A stretch of DNA of 64,000 nucleotides from an uncultured Campylobacter sp. (GCA_937990735.1 CALKQT010000029.1:1-64000); one strand, 5' to 3'; positions 34,618-44,068 are shown, counted from the first letter of the stretch. Numbers and translations: made by a program. The notes: a model not told the origin generated them from the letters alone.

Positions 34618-35286
34618 TTATTTAGATAAATTTTGCTTTTTATCTAAAAGACTTATCGCGAAGAATAAGATAAAGCTGAAAATTACGAGTAAAACGCTTA
34701 AAATCAGCGCCAGCTCGTTCTCTCCGTCATACACGGCATTGTAGATAGCAAGGCCTAACGTGTCGGTTTTACCAACGATGTTTCCGCCCAGCATCAGCGT
34801 GATGCCCACTTCGCCAAGCCCGCGCGAGAGCGCTAAAATGAGCGCGGAGCCGAGCGTTTTAAGCGAGCTTGGAAGGATGACGAGGAGGAAAATTTGAGCT
34901 CTGTTTTTGCCTAAAATTTGCGCGGCCTCGATTAAGCTTTTCGGAAACAGCTCAAAGCTCGCACACACGGGCTTTACAAACAGCGGCAGTCCCACCAAAA
35001 ATACGGCGATTACCAATGAAGAAAAGTTAAAAACGATGTCTAAATTTAACGCAGAGCCGATAAATCCGCTCTTTCCGAAGATGTAAAGAAGCAGAAATCC
35101 CGTCGCGATCGGCGGGAATATGAGCGGAAAAATCACTAAAATTTCGACAATCTTTTTAAATTTAGCTTTGCTGAAAGCTAAAAAATAAGCAATCGCAAGC
35201 CCTGCCGTAATCAGTAGCAAAAAGCTGCAAAACAGGGATTTGACGCTTAAAAGCAAAGGATGCGCGATCCAAGCGATGTCGCTCAT
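34618..35286 (-). CDS. modB: molybdate/tungstate-type ABC transporter permease
   Basis: 222-residue inner-membrane permease with about five helices and the EAA-type loop ELFPKSLIEAAQILGKNRAQ that contacts the ATPase. LSRGLGEVGITLMLGGNIVGKT is typical of ModB. Overlaps modA by 4 bp. No modC ATPase gene follows; sodC does, after 65 bp. Confidence 0.87.
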   Translation of the reverse strand: MSDIAWIAHPLLLSVKSLFCSFLLLITAGLAIAYFLAFSKAKFKKIVEILVIFPLIFPPIATGFLLLYIFGKSGFIGSALNLDIVFNFSSLVIAVFLVGLPLFVKPVCASFELFPKSLIEAAQILGKNRAQIFLLVILPSSLKTLGSALILALSRGLGEVGITLMLGGNIVGKTDTLGLAIYNAVYDGENELALILSVLLVIFSFILFFAISLLDKKQNLSK

Positions 35287-35984
35287 TTAAGACCGAATTT
35301 TGAAAAAATCTCTTTTGAGCGGTCCGATTGAAATTCCTTCATTACCTTTTCGCAAAGCGCCTCATCGCCGCATGCGCTAAGCCTTGCGATGCCGATAAAT
35401 GCGGGGCTGTAGAGGCTCTCGTCGATGTAGATGATCGAGCCGAACTCATCTTTTTTGGCGACCGCTTCGGTGCTGGTGATAAAGCCCGCCTGCACCTCGC
35501 CGTTGATGACGTATGCGACCACCTGCGGCACGCCCGCGACGGCTAAAATTTTATCTTTTACCGCATCCATCTTGGCATTTTGTAAAAACTCGTTCGTCCT
35601 GATACCGTAAATCGCCTTTTTAGGATCGGGCATCGCGATCTTATCGAACTTTTCGATCTCAGAGACGTCGTTTATTTTGATATTTTTCGGCGTTACTAAA
35701 ACGAGCGTGCCGCGCCCGATACGCTCAAATTTAGTGATATTTAGATCGCTTTTTTTCAAAAACGCCTCGTCGCCCACGATGAATGAAATTTTATTCTCGC
35801 GCGATTGAATGACGAGCTGGCCGAGGTTGGCAAACGATCCCGCCACGTCCATGCCCTCTTTTTTCAAATTTTCGATCACGGCCGAGACGGGCTTTTTATA
35901 TCCGCCGCCGGCCGCGATTATCAGCTGATCCGCGCAGAACGAAACGCTTGCCGCAAGCGCCAAAATAAAAGCAATTTTTTTCAT
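35283..35984 (-). CDS. modA: molybdate-type ABC transporter substrate-binding protein
   Basis: 233 residues with a signal peptide (MKKIAFILALAASVSFCAD). The ModA-like body includes IAAGGGYKKPVSAVIENL, ANLGQLVIQSRE and a conserved VQAGFITSTEAVAK. It is shorter than E. coli ModA and could bind tungstate or molybdate. AAAGGA ribosome site. Separated from modD by 116 bp, which may hold its own promoter. Confidence 0.82.
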   Translation of the reverse strand: MKKIAFILALAASVSFCADQLIIAAGGGYKKPVSAVIENLKKEGMDVAGSFANLGQLVIQSRENKISFIVGDEAFLKKSDLNITKFERIGRGTLVLVTPKNIKINDVSEIEKFDKIAMPDPKKAIYGIRTNEFLQNAKMDAVKDKILAVAGVPQVVAYVINGEVQAGFITSTEAVAKKDEFGSIIYIDESLYSPAFIGIARLSACGDEALCEKVMKEFQSDRSKEIFSKFGLK

Positions 35985-36100
35985 GAAAATCCTTTTTTTG
36001 AAATTTTAAGAATTTTACAAAATATACTCTTATTTATTAATAAATTGCGCTTTTAATCCCTTGACTTAGCATGCCACGTCTTAAATTTAAAATTTAATAT

Positions 36101-36952
36101 TTAGATAAACTCTATCTTTCCGCCTAGATCGCACACGCCCTGATTCCAAACCGCCGAGCTTACGAGCACGTCCGCGCCGGTAGCCGCAAACTCGGCGCAG
36201 TTATTTTTATTTATGCCGCCCGCAGCGCAAATTTTAATCTGCGACGCCGTCTCATCTCGCTTCAAAACGCAGGCTCTAAGCTCGCCAGGGCTCATCTTGT
36301 CGCACATTATCGCATCAGGCGCGTATTTTAAGAGCTCACTAAATTCGCGCTCGCTCGCCACTTCGATCATGATCTTTCGCTCGGGCGCGCGCTCTTTAAA
36401 TTTAGCGATCTGCGCGCAAAACTCGCTAAAGCTCGCAAACGCGCGAATGTGATTTGAAAAAAATAGGATACTATCGTGCAGCCCCAGGCGGTGCATCGTT
36501 CCGCCGCCCGCGATCAGCGCATTTACGCAAAGCTCCTTCGCAAAAGGAAAACTCTTGCGCGTCGCACCCAGCACGCAGCGCGGATTCGCCTCTCGCATCA
36601 GCGCAACCATTTCGTGCGCGTAAGTAGAAATTTTGCAGGAGTACTCAAACACGATCTGAACGATCTTCCAAGCCTTATGCAGGCTCTCGAAGCTTCCCCG
36701 CGCGCTAAAAATTTCATCCCCTGTGCAAAATGCGCTTCCCTCGCGCGCTAGCCGCTGCGTCTCGCAACCAAGGCGCGCCGCTACTTCGCGCGCGATTCCT
36801 CCGCCGCTAAAAATAAGATCCTGCCTTGTTACGATCGAAAGCCGCGCGGGCGCGTTTAAATCCACGAAGTCTTGCAAAAGCTCGGTCGTAAGGTCCAAAA
36901 ACGCGCCGTCGCTTGCGATAAGATCGTCGATTTTACTCTGCGAAATAAACAT
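36101..36952 (-). CDS. modD: ModD-like molybdenum transport protein (QPRTase fold)
   Basis: 283 residues, related to nicotinate-nucleotide pyrophosphorylase. Blocks: LTTELLQDFVD, LRLGCET-type start region, ATRKSFPFAKELCVNALIAGGG (in two overlapping motifs) and AAGGINKNNCAEFAATGAD. The RKxxP loop and the position beside modA favour ModD over NadC. Biochemical role of ModD is not established. Starts 2 bp after the nitroreductase stop, so the two are co-transcribed. Confidence 0.8.
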   Translation of the reverse strand: MFISQSKIDDLIASDGAFLDLTTELLQDFVDLNAPARLSIVTRQDLIFSGGGIAREVAARLGCETQRLAREGSAFCTGDEIFSARGSFESLHKAWKIVQIVFEYSCKISTYAHEMVALMREANPRCVLGATRKSFPFAKELCVNALIAGGGTMHRLGLHDSILFFSNHIRAFASFSEFCAQIAKFKERAPERKIMIEVASEREFSELLKYAPDAIMCDKMSPGELRACVLKRDETASQIKICAAGGINKNNCAEFAATGADVLVSSAVWNQGVCDLGGKIEFI

Positions 36953-36954
36953 AT

Positions 36955-37452
36955 CTAGCCTACGAAGTGAATTTTAGCGGGCTCAAAGCGTGAATGCGCC
37001 TTTGTGACGCGAGACGGGAAGCCCAAAGGCATAATGCAAAACGCCTCTAAATGCCCAGGCAGATCCAAAATTTCTCTTACGCGCTCCATTGCGTAAATAT
37101 CGGGCGCTACGCCCAGCCATGTGGTGCCAAGCCCTAAATGATGCGCCGCCAGCCAAAGATTTTCTGCTGCGCAAGCGCAGTCGTAGCGAGCGTAGGGCTG
37201 GAATTTTAAGCCGCTTTTACGCGTGCAGACCACGATCGCAAGCGGCGCATCCTTCGTGCAGCCGCCGTAGGTGCCGACGCTGCTAAGTAGCGTAAGCGTG
37301 GTGCGGTCGCGTACTACGTAAAACTCCCATGAGCGTTGGTTGCCCGCACTAGGGGCTTGCATCGCGGCTTTTAGCACGAGCTCGATCTGATCGTCGCTCG
37401 GCATTTTTTCGGTAAAATTCCGTACGCTCGTGCGTGTAAAAATTTCATTCAT
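36955..37452 (-). CDS. nitroreductase-family protein
   Basis: 165-residue FMN-dependent oxidoreductase. N-terminal RTSVRNFTEKMPSDDQIELV and AAMQAPSAGNQRSWEFYVV make up the FMN-binding start, DCACAAENLWLAAHHLGLGTTWLG the core, and IMPLGFPS the C-terminal site. Substrate unknown. First gene of the nitroreductase-modD unit. Confidence 0.88.
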   Translation of the reverse strand: MNEIFTRTSVRNFTEKMPSDDQIELVLKAAMQAPSAGNQRSWEFYVVRDRTTLTLLSSVGTYGGCTKDAPLAIVVCTRKSGLKFQPYARYDCACAAENLWLAAHHLGLGTTWLGVAPDIYAMERVREILDLPGHLEAFCIMPLGFPSRVTKAHSRFEPAKIHFVG

Positions 37453-38133
37453 CGCTGCTCCTTTAAATTAAATTTCTAAATTCCGCTTTTTGCGAGCGGT
37501 AAAAAATGGAATTTAGAAGTAAGCTTGCCGCTGCGTTTGCTTGAGCCTTGCTTACGCTTTACGCTTATTTAGGCGCTGCGCGGCGGCTGATGCGCGCTAA
37601 TTTAGTTTTGCTTGCCTGGGTGCGCCTCTTTTTGCATCAAAAAGCGCGCGAAACTGTGATAAAATTTCAAATCGCGCTACTATAAAAATCTGCCGCAAAG
37701 AACATCCGCTCAAACTCAGCTTGCTTAAATTTCGCTCACGAGCAAGCTCGCGATCCGCGTATTTAGATTTTAATTCTAGACCGCTATCTGGCGCCCGCTA
37801 AAATAACCCGCCGTATACATCGGCATGCGCGCGTAGCTCGCGCGGTCCTTAAATTTCATCTCGCGCCGAGTCTGCGTCGAGCTTTGCGGATAAAATTTTA
37901 TCCTTCGCGGCAAATGAAATTTCGCCTTCGCGCCGAGCAAATTTTATCTTCGTCGTCCGGTAAAATTCCGCTTTTGCCGCTTTTGAATTTTAACCGCATC
38001 ACGCGCCGCAAATCACCCGCCACGCCGTACCGCACGCAAAGCACGCTCGGATCCAAAGCTCAAAATATCTAAAATTTAACCGCAAAACACGATCAGGCGG
38101 AGCCGCAATCCGAAACGCTATGAAATTTAAGCG
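37453..38133. other. 680-bp gene-free spacer
   Basis: No gene recognised. AAATTT/AAAATTTT words recur, notably at 37650-37760 and 37850-38070. A 62-codon frame at 37884 has no ribosome site or domain. Confidence 0.65.
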
Positions 38134-38802
38134 TTAAGCCTGATCGCCTATCAGCCTGCGCACGACGTAGCTTGCGATGAAAAGCCCGAAGCTCGCGGTC
38201 ACGCCCATGAAGCTACCCATCGATTTGACGCGCGGCGGCTCGCTCGAGCAGACGACGTCAAAATCGCCCGCAAAGCCGCGCTTTCGCAGCTCATATCTGA
38301 TCTTGCGAGCAAGCGGATCGCCTTGCGTCTGCCAGATTGAGCGGATTTCGATTTTAGCGGGATCGAGCCTCTTTGCGCCGCCCATCGAGCTTACGAAGCC
38401 CGCGCCCGCCTCGCTGCAGCGCAGCGCAAGCGTGATCTTAGCGCCCACGTCGTCGATCGCGTCGATTACGAAATCAAATTGCGCCAGATCAAATTTAGAT
38501 AAAAATTCCTGATCGATCCTAGCGGCGATCGGCATCACGCCTTTAAATTTGCGCGCGAAAACCTCGCATTTTAGCTCGCCTAGGCACTCGCTTCCGAACT
38601 GGCGGTTTTGGTTGGTGATCTCGAAGCGATCGCAATCGATCACGCTTAAGCCTACCGCGCCGCTGCGGTACAGCGCCTCTATCGCCGCTCCGCCCACGCC
38701 GCCGCAGCCGCAGATTAAAATTTTAGCGCTTTGCAGCCTTGCAAAATCCTCGCCGAAAAGCAGGCGCGAGCGCGAAAAGCGGTCTACTACGACCTCACTC
38801 AT
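38134..38802 (-). CDS. tcdA: tRNA threonylcarbamoyladenosine dehydratase (TcdA/ThiF family)
   Basis: E1-like adenylating enzyme that makes cyclic t6A at tRNA position 37. ILICGCGGVGGAAIEALYRSG is the nucleotide-binding turn, followed by IDCDRFEITNQNRQ and FVIDAIDDVGAKI. 222 residues. MoeB/ThiF function cannot be fully excluded, but no Cys-rich zinc site is seen. Overlaps surE by 8 bp. Confidence 0.87.
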   Translation of the reverse strand: MSEVVVDRFSRSRLLFGEDFARLQSAKILICGCGGVGGAAIEALYRSGAVGLSVIDCDRFEITNQNRQFGSECLGELKCEVFARKFKGVMPIAARIDQEFLSKFDLAQFDFVIDAIDDVGAKITLALRCSEAGAGFVSSMGGAKRLDPAKIEIRSIWQTQGDPLARKIRYELRKRGFAGDFDVVCSSEPPRVKSMGSFMGVTASFGLFIASYVVRRLIGDQA

Positions 38803-39574
38803 CGTTTTTCATCCACCTTTCTAGCGCGCTCATCTGCTCGTGCGCGGTTAAATTTAACTTAATCGGACTTAACGTCGCCCGCCCCTCAAAAAGCACCGAA
38901 ATGTCGCTATTTTCGTTTTTGCTTGCATCAAAACTGAGCGTAGATTTGCCGAGCCAATAATACTCAATTCCGCGCGGATTGCGGTTTAGCTGCGCGTCGG
39001 TATCGTAGAGCTTCTCGCCGCACGCAGCGACCGTTAGCCCCTTAAAATCTTGCTTTGAGACGGCAGGAACATTTAAATTTAAAAACTGCTTCGGCGGCAG
39101 CGGAAAGCCTTTTTTAAAGATTTTCTCGACCAATTCCACCGCGAGCTCGCACGCAAGATCAAATCCGTATCGCTGCAGCGAGTCCGCGACGTAAAACTGG
39201 CTCACTGCAAGCGCTGGAATACCTTGCAAAACCCCCTCCATCGCGCCTCCGCAGGTGCCAGAATAGGTCACGTCCTCTGCGACGTTGGCGCCGTGATTTA
39301 TGCCGCTTATCACAAGATCGGGCTTGCGGTTATACAGCGCGCGGAGTGCTAAATACACGCAGTCTGCGGGCGTAGCGTCGTCGAGTTTGAAAAATCCGTC
39401 ATCGAGCTTTACAAATCTAAGCGGGCGCGTGAGCGTGAGCGAGTGTGAACATGCCGATTTTTCCGAGCTCGGCGCTACGATAGTGACGTTTGCGACCGAT
39501 CTTAGCGCACTTGCGAGCTCTAAAAGACCGCGCGCTTCGAATCCGTCGTCGTTGGTGATTAAAATTTCTTTCAT
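38795..39574 (-). CDS. surE: 5'/3'-nucleotidase SurE
   Basis: Metal-dependent nucleoside monophosphatase of stationary-phase survival. ILITNDDGFEARGL at the N-terminus holds the metal Asp pair, VISGINHGANVAEDVTYSGT is the active-site loop, and GTCGGAMEG follows. 259 residues. Upstream gene of the surE-tcdA pair; the same neighbours occur in C. jejuni. Confidence 0.94.
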   Translation of the reverse strand: MKEILITNDDGFEARGLLELASALRSVANVTIVAPSSEKSACSHSLTLTRPLRFVKLDDGFFKLDDATPADCVYLALRALYNRKPDLVISGINHGANVAEDVTYSGTCGGAMEGVLQGIPALAVSQFYVADSLQRYGFDLACELAVELVEKIFKKGFPLPPKQFLNLNVPAVSKQDFKGLTVAACGEKLYDTDAQLNRNPRGIEYYWLGKSTLSFDASKNENSDISVLFEGRATLSPIKLNLTAHEQMSALERWMKNDE

Positions 39575-39981
39575 ATTCTCTCTTTAGCTAAAATTTCATG
39601 ACAGACCTATCAGAGCGTAATTCTGTCTGTAAAATTTTAGCGCTTAATTCTTTACTATGCAAAAATTGCTATTTAGCTTGCGTGGCATAAAATTCCGTCG
39701 CGCCAAATTTTTCAATAAAATTCCATGCGAACTTAAATCGCAAAATTCATAGAAAAATTCCGCCTTTTTGCTACGAAATTTTATCTTTTTTCGCTACAAA
39801 TTTTTATAGCCTGCTACGTAATTTCATCGCCTAAATTTCGCTTTCGAAATTCCTTAAATTTGGTGGTCGTGCTCCGCAACTCGCCGCAAAATTTGTCTTT
39901 TAAATTATCGCAGATTTTGCACCACGAAATTTCGCTTTCGCGCCGATGCAAATCCGCGGCATAAAATTACGCTAGACTTAT
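39575..39981. other. RAATTY-rich spacer
   Basis: No gene seen. AAATTT, AAATTC and GAATTT words recur at 39700-39970. A short imperfect inverted repeat built on ACAGA/TCTGT lies near 39600-39635. Confidence 0.6.
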
Positions 39982-40485
39982 CTATAACCCTGCTTTGCGG
40001 CATATCTCCTCGCTTACCTGCGAATCAAGTAGGTGCGAGCTTGGATAATCGTAGAAAAATCGGTGCACTTCGCGCACTCCGCTTCGCAATAAAGCTCGCG
40101 TACTAGGTGCGTTGCAGTCATTTTCGGTAATATCCTTGGTTAGCAATTTGAGATATTTTTGCCGATCGGAGCTTTTCAGGCTCGCCCAGCCAGGGCTTAG
40201 CGAGTAGGCATAGATCAGATCGCTTCCTTGTGCGCTAATTTCTTCGAGGAAGGCAAACTGCGCGACCTTAACGTGGGGCTTGGCGCCGCCTACGTCCGCT
40301 GCGATCTCGCTTGCCGCAGCGTGCGCGATAACCGCCGGATCGCCTATTTGGCTAAGCGCCTCAAAGTGCGCCGTTTTGGCGGGGTCTTCGTAAATCTGCT
40401 GCTTTTGGTACCCCGGCGAGCCGCCGCAACCGCCCAGCAACATCGCGAACGCGCCGCATAACGCTAAAATCTTAAAATTTCTCAT
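39982..40485 (-). CDS. predicted lipoprotein of unknown function
   Basis: 167 residues. Lipobox LLGGC at residues about 16-20, then GGSPGYQKQQIYEDPAKTA and a helical body ending in two Cys-containing stretches (NDCNAPSTRA, EEICRKAGL). AAGGA ribosome site. Divergent from lpxB with a shared 70-bp promoter region. No family recognised. Confidence 0.7.
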   Translation of the reverse strand: MRNFKILALCGAFAMLLGGCGGSPGYQKQQIYEDPAKTAHFEALSQIGDPAVIAHAAASEIAADVGGAKPHVKVAQFAFLEEISAQGSDLIYAYSLSPGWASLKSSDRQKYLKLLTKDITENDCNAPSTRALLRSGVREVHRFFYDYPSSHLLDSQVSEEICRKAGL

Positions 40486-40523
40486 CTTAAATCCTTTGTC
40501 GGCTTAATTTTAGCACATTTTGC

Positions 40524-40529
40524 TATAAT
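40524..40529 (+). promoter_or_regulatory. extended -10 promoter for lpxB
   Basis: TTTTGCTATAAT, 24 bp before the TTG start, with TTTAG upstream. Good match to the Campylobacter sigma-70 pattern. Confidence 0.65.
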
Positions 40530-40553
40530 TAACAAAAATTCAAAAGGCTAAAT

Positions 40554-41741
40554 TTGAAATATTTAATCTCTTGCCTAGAACCCTCTGCGAACCTGCATTT
40601 TAAAGAGGTTCTAGCGCATCTTAAAAGGCTCGATCCCGCTTACGAAATTTGCGGAATTTTCGATGAAAAGTTGGGCTCGCCGATATACAAAAGCAGCGAA
40701 TTTTCGGCGATGGGTTTTATAGAAATTCTGCCGCTAATTTTAAAAGCCAAGCGTGCGATAGCGCAGATGACGCGGCTTGCGACGGAGTGCGACCGCGTGC
40801 TACTTATCGACTCGCCCGCGTTTAATCTGCCGCTTGCTCGCGCGATCAAAGAAAGCGGCGCGCGCGCGGAAATTTCATATTATATCCTGCCGCAGGTTTG
40901 GGCATGGAAGCCGCGCAGAGCGGAGAAGCTGAAGGCGTTTTGCGATAATCTGCTCTCAATCTGGCCTTTTGAGGCAAAATTTTTCGGCGCGGATTGCGAG
41001 GAAGATAAAGACGCTGTGCCGCAAGAAGCGAAGAGCAAAGACGCTGCACTACAAGAAACAAAAGATAAAGACGCCGCGCCGAAAGAGGATGTCGCGCACC
41101 CAAGCGAGCAAAGCGCTAAAACCACAAAGTATTCTTTCGTGGGGCATCCGCTGCTTGATGAGATAAAATTCCAAAAAACAAGTTACGAAAAACAGGGCAA
41201 GATCGCCTTTATGCCAGGCTCGCGCAGGGCCGAAATTTCAAGACTGATGCCGATTTTTAGAGCTCTTGCGTCTAAATTTGAAAGTAGCGAGCGAGTCTTA
41301 ATAATCCCGCCGCATCTGATGGATCAAAGAGATGAAATTTACGGGCCTCTGGACGGCTTTAGCATCGCAAACGATACTCCCGCCACGCTTAAGGATTGCG
41401 ATTTTGCCTTCATCTGCTCGGGTACGGCGACGCTTGAGGCGGCGCTCATCGGCACTCCGTTCGTGCTGTGCTACAAGGCTCGCGCGTTTGACGTTTGGCT
41501 CGCGCGAAAGCTCGTAAAGCTAAAGCACGTGGGGCTTGCGAATATTATTTTTGATTTTTTAGGCGAGGAGCCGCTGCACGAGGAGCTTTTGCAAGGCGAA
41601 GTAAGCGCGCAAAACCTACTTTCTGCATACGAGCGCTGTGACGCCGCTAAATTTAAACTTGCGAGCAAAAAGCTGCGAGATTATCTGAAATTCGGCTCCA
41701 GCGAAAACGTGGCAAAAATTTTAACGCAGCCTGCGAGCTAA
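40554..41741 (+). CDS. lpxB: lipid-A-disaccharide synthase with repeat insertion
   Basis: Joins two UDP-/phospho-glucosamine precursors into the lipid A backbone at the inner membrane. TTG start (MKYLISCLEPSANLHFKEV). YYILPQVWAWKPRRAEKL, FVGHPLLDEI, FMPGSRRAEISRL and FICSGTATLEAALIGTPFVL are all diagnostic. Between SIWPFEAKFFG and the FVGHPL block sits an acidic/basic insert with three 10-residue units (residues 152-181, KDAxxQE/K). 395 residues, about 30 longer than expected. Confidence 0.94.
   Translation: MKYLISCLEPSANLHFKEVLAHLKRLDPAYEICGIFDEKLGSPIYKSSEFSAMGFIEILPLILKAKRAIAQMTRLATECDRVLLIDSPAFNLPLARAIKESGARAEISYYILPQVWAWKPRRAEKLKAFCDNLLSIWPFEAKFFGADCEEDKDAVPQEAKSKDAALQETKDKDAAPKEDVAHPSEQSAKTTKYSFVGHPLLDEIKFQKTSYEKQGKIAFMPGSRRAEISRLMPIFRALASKFESSERVLIIPPHLMDQRDEIYGPLDGFSIANDTPATLKDCDFAFICSGTATLEAALIGTPFVLCYKARAFDVWLARKLVKLKHVGLANIIFDFLGEEPLHEELLQGEVSAQNLLSAYERCDAAKFKLASKKLRDYLKFGSSENVAKILTQPAS
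41007..41096. repeat. 30-bp tandem repeat inside lpxB
   Basis: Three units starting exactly at 41007, 41037 and 41067, each beginning AAAGACGC. Reading frame is kept. Confidence 0.85.
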
Positions 41742-41761
41742 AATTTTAAGGCTAAAGCTTA

Positions 41762-41767
41762 TATAAT
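41762..41767 (+). promoter_or_regulatory. -10 box for greA
   Basis: CTTATATAATTTG; TATAAT 22 bp before the greA ATG, with AAAGGAAG as ribosome site. Confidence 0.6.
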
Positions 41768-41789
41768 TTGATAAAAAGAAAGGAAGATT

Positions 41790-42281
41790 ATGACGACAGA
41801 ACCAATGACGCTTTACGGATATGAAAAGATCACCTCCGAGCTCAAGGAGCTTCAGAGCGTAAAGCTGCCTCACATCGTTCAGCAGATAGACATCGCGCGC
41901 GGACACGGCGATCTGAAAGAAAACGCCGAGTATCACGCGGCGCGCGAAGAGCAGGCGTTTCTGCTCTCGCGTATCGCCGAGCTTAGCGACATCATTTCTC
42001 GCTCAAAGATCATCGACCCCTCGACCTACGAGCACGACCGCGTGAAATTCGGCTCTACCGTTACCTTTATGGACGTGGAGACCGAGCGGGAGGAGGTTTA
42101 CACGATCGTGGGGCTTAGCGAGGCGGATATCTCGCGTAAGCTCATCAACATCAATACGCCGCTCGCGCGCCAGCTTTTGGGCAAAGCAGAGGGCGATCAG
42201 GTGGTGCTTCAGCTGCCATCGGGCACGCGCGACGTGGAAATTTTAAACGTCGAATACAAGCCGATAAAATTTGAGAATTAG
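41790..42281 (+). CDS. greA: transcription elongation factor GreA
   Basis: Rescues backtracked RNA polymerase by stimulating transcript cleavage. N-terminal coiled coil with HGDLKENAEYHAAREEQ (the acidic tip), then the FKBP-like C-domain with STVTFMD and LARQLLGKAEGDQVVLQLP. 163 residues. argC starts one base after its stop. Confidence 0.96.
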   Translation: MTTEPMTLYGYEKITSELKELQSVKLPHIVQQIDIARGHGDLKENAEYHAAREEQAFLLSRIAELSDIISRSKIIDPSTYEHDRVKFGSTVTFMDVETEREEVYTIVGLSEADISRKLININTPLARQLLGKAEGDQVVLQLPSGTRDVEILNVEYKPIKFEN

Positions 42282-42282
42282 C

Positions 42283-43290
42283 GTGAAAAAAGTAGGCATC
42301 ATAGGCGTTAGCGGCTATACGGGGCTTGAGCTGATTAAGGCTCTACTTTCCCACCCGAGCTTTGAAATTTTGTATTTGGGCGCTTCGACAGATGGTGAGA
42401 TAAGTGAAATTTTCCCGCAGCTTCGCGGCGTGTTTGAGATGCGCATAGAAGCCGCGGATGCTCGCGTTGCGGCACAAAGATGCGATCTTATTTTCTTGGC
42501 GCTGCCGCATGAAAAAGCGATGGAATTTGCCCGCGAAATTTTAAAATTTAAAAACGTCAAGGTAGTCGATCTATCGGCTGATTACCGCCTAAGTCGCGAG
42601 CTTTACGAGAAGAATTACACCACGCATTTAGACCCGCAAAATTTATCTCACGCCGTTTACGGACTGCCCGAGCTAAATCGCGAAAAGATCCGCGCCGCGC
42701 GGCTTACGGCAAATCCGGGCTGCTACCCTACCTGCTCTATTTTGGCGCTCGCGCCGTTCGTGCGGCTACTCGATCCTAGTATCGGCGTATTCATCGACGC
42801 AAAAAGCGGAGTAAGCGGCGCAGGCAAGGCCCTTAAAGCAAGTAGCCATTTCGTAAGCGCTAACGAAAACGCAAATGCCTACTCGCCGATCTCGCATCGC
42901 CACGCAGACGAGATCAAAGAGCAGCTGCAAATTTTAAAAGGCGGCGAATTTAGCACGCTTTTCGTGCCGAATTTGCTGCCGATTACGCGCGGGATGCTAG
43001 TTAGCGCGTTTGGTGTGCTACAAAAGAGCGTGGACGCAGAGGCGATGCTGCGGGAGTTTTACGAAAACGAGCCTTTCGTGCGCGTCCGTAGCGAGCCCGT
43101 GAGTATAAAAAACGTCGTAGGGACGCACTTTTGCGATATTTTTGTAAAAACGGCGGGCGATAAAATTTGGATCAACTCGGCGATCGATAATCTTTTGCGT
43201 GGAGCATCGTCACAGGCGGTCGCAAACGCAAATTTAATGTGCGGATTCGCCGAAGCTACGGCGCTGCCGCGCATCGCGCACGGAATTTAA
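42283..43290 (+). CDS. argC: N-acetyl-gamma-glutamyl-phosphate reductase
   Basis: NADPH-dependent third step of arginine synthesis. I take the GTG at 42283 (MKKVGIIGVSGYTG) because family similarity begins there; a TTG four codons earlier is also open. GxSGYTGLELIK dinucleotide site, LTANPGCYPTCSI with the catalytic Cys, and SGVSGAGKAL. 335 residues. No other arg gene is nearby. Confidence 0.94.
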   Translation: MKKVGIIGVSGYTGLELIKALLSHPSFEILYLGASTDGEISEIFPQLRGVFEMRIEAADARVAAQRCDLIFLALPHEKAMEFAREILKFKNVKVVDLSADYRLSRELYEKNYTTHLDPQNLSHAVYGLPELNREKIRAARLTANPGCYPTCSILALAPFVRLLDPSIGVFIDAKSGVSGAGKALKASSHFVSANENANAYSPISHRHADEIKEQLQILKGGEFSTLFVPNLLPITRGMLVSAFGVLQKSVDAEAMLREFYENEPFVRVRSEPVSIKNVVGTHFCDIFVKTAGDKIWINSAIDNLLRGASSQAVANANLMCGFAEATALPRIAHGI

Positions 43291-43332
43291 GCGATGAGTT
43301 TTTTGCAAAAGCCGTCACGCGCCGGAGCCTAA

Positions 43333-44067
43333 ATGCGAAATGATCAAATTCAGACGATAAAACCCGGCGCGATCTTTATCGGCGATGCGCACGCGGGCGC
43401 GAGTAGGCCGCAATTTTTGAAATTCTTGCGCGCGCTGCATTCTGCACAAAGCCTGCCGCCTCAAATTTTTATGATGGGAGATATGTTTGATTTTTTGGCA
43501 AACACGACCTACGTGCAGCGCTTCTACGAAGAGGAGATCGCGCTAATAAACGAGTTGTCGCGAAAATGCGAAATTTTTTACTTTGAGGGCAACCACGATT
43601 TTAATCTGCGCGAAATTTTCCCCCGCGCAAAAGTTTATCCAAACGCCGCGCAGCCCGTGAAATTTATCTGCGAGAGCGGCGAAGCGGTGCAGATCGCGCA
43701 CGGCGATCTGTTTTTACCGCGCCTGACGCAGTTTGCGCTGCTTTCGCTACGAAATAGAGCTTTTCTGAAATTTATGGATCTGCTCGACCGCGCTTTAAAA
43801 TTTAAAATTTCAAAGATGATCTTAAAATCGCAAGAGGGGAAAAATCTATACAAAAAAATGCCAAATTTTAAGGATATAATCGCGCCGAAGATCGATTTTT
43901 ACGCGGCAAATTTAATCATCGAAGGGCACTATCATCAAGATGAAATTTTATATTTCGGCGAGAAAAAATATATAAATTTGTGCTCGTTCGGGGCTGGGAG
44001 CAAAATTTACGAGGTCGCAAAAAGCGAAAAATTTATGCTAATTCCAAAAAACTTAAACTTAAATTAG
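43333..44067 (+). CDS. metallophosphoesterase, LpxH-like
   Basis: 244 residues with the two-metal phosphoesterase motifs in LpxH order: IFIGDAHAG, MMGDMFDFL, FEGNHDFNLRE, IAHGDLFLP and IEGHYHQDE. Likely UDP-2,3-diacylglucosamine hydrolase of lipid A synthesis, fitting lpxB two genes upstream, but assignment rests on motif order and context. In C. jejuni, cheVAW lie between the corresponding gene and serB as I recall; here only 31 bp separate them. Confidence 0.78.
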   Translation: MRNDQIQTIKPGAIFIGDAHAGASRPQFLKFLRALHSAQSLPPQIFMMGDMFDFLANTTYVQRFYEEEIALINELSRKCEIFYFEGNHDFNLREIFPRAKVYPNAAQPVKFICESGEAVQIAHGDLFLPRLTQFALLSLRNRAFLKFMDLLDRALKFKISKMILKSQEGKNLYKKMPNFKDIIAPKIDFYAANLIIEGHYHQDEILYFGEKKYINLCSFGAGSKIYEVAKSEKFMLIPKNLNLN

Positions 44068-44068
44068 C

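Noticed and set aside
2499..39981. tRNA or rRNA genes in the long spacers
   Set aside because: Spacers were scanned by eye for the GGTTCGAATC-type T-arm and cloverleaf ends; none found.
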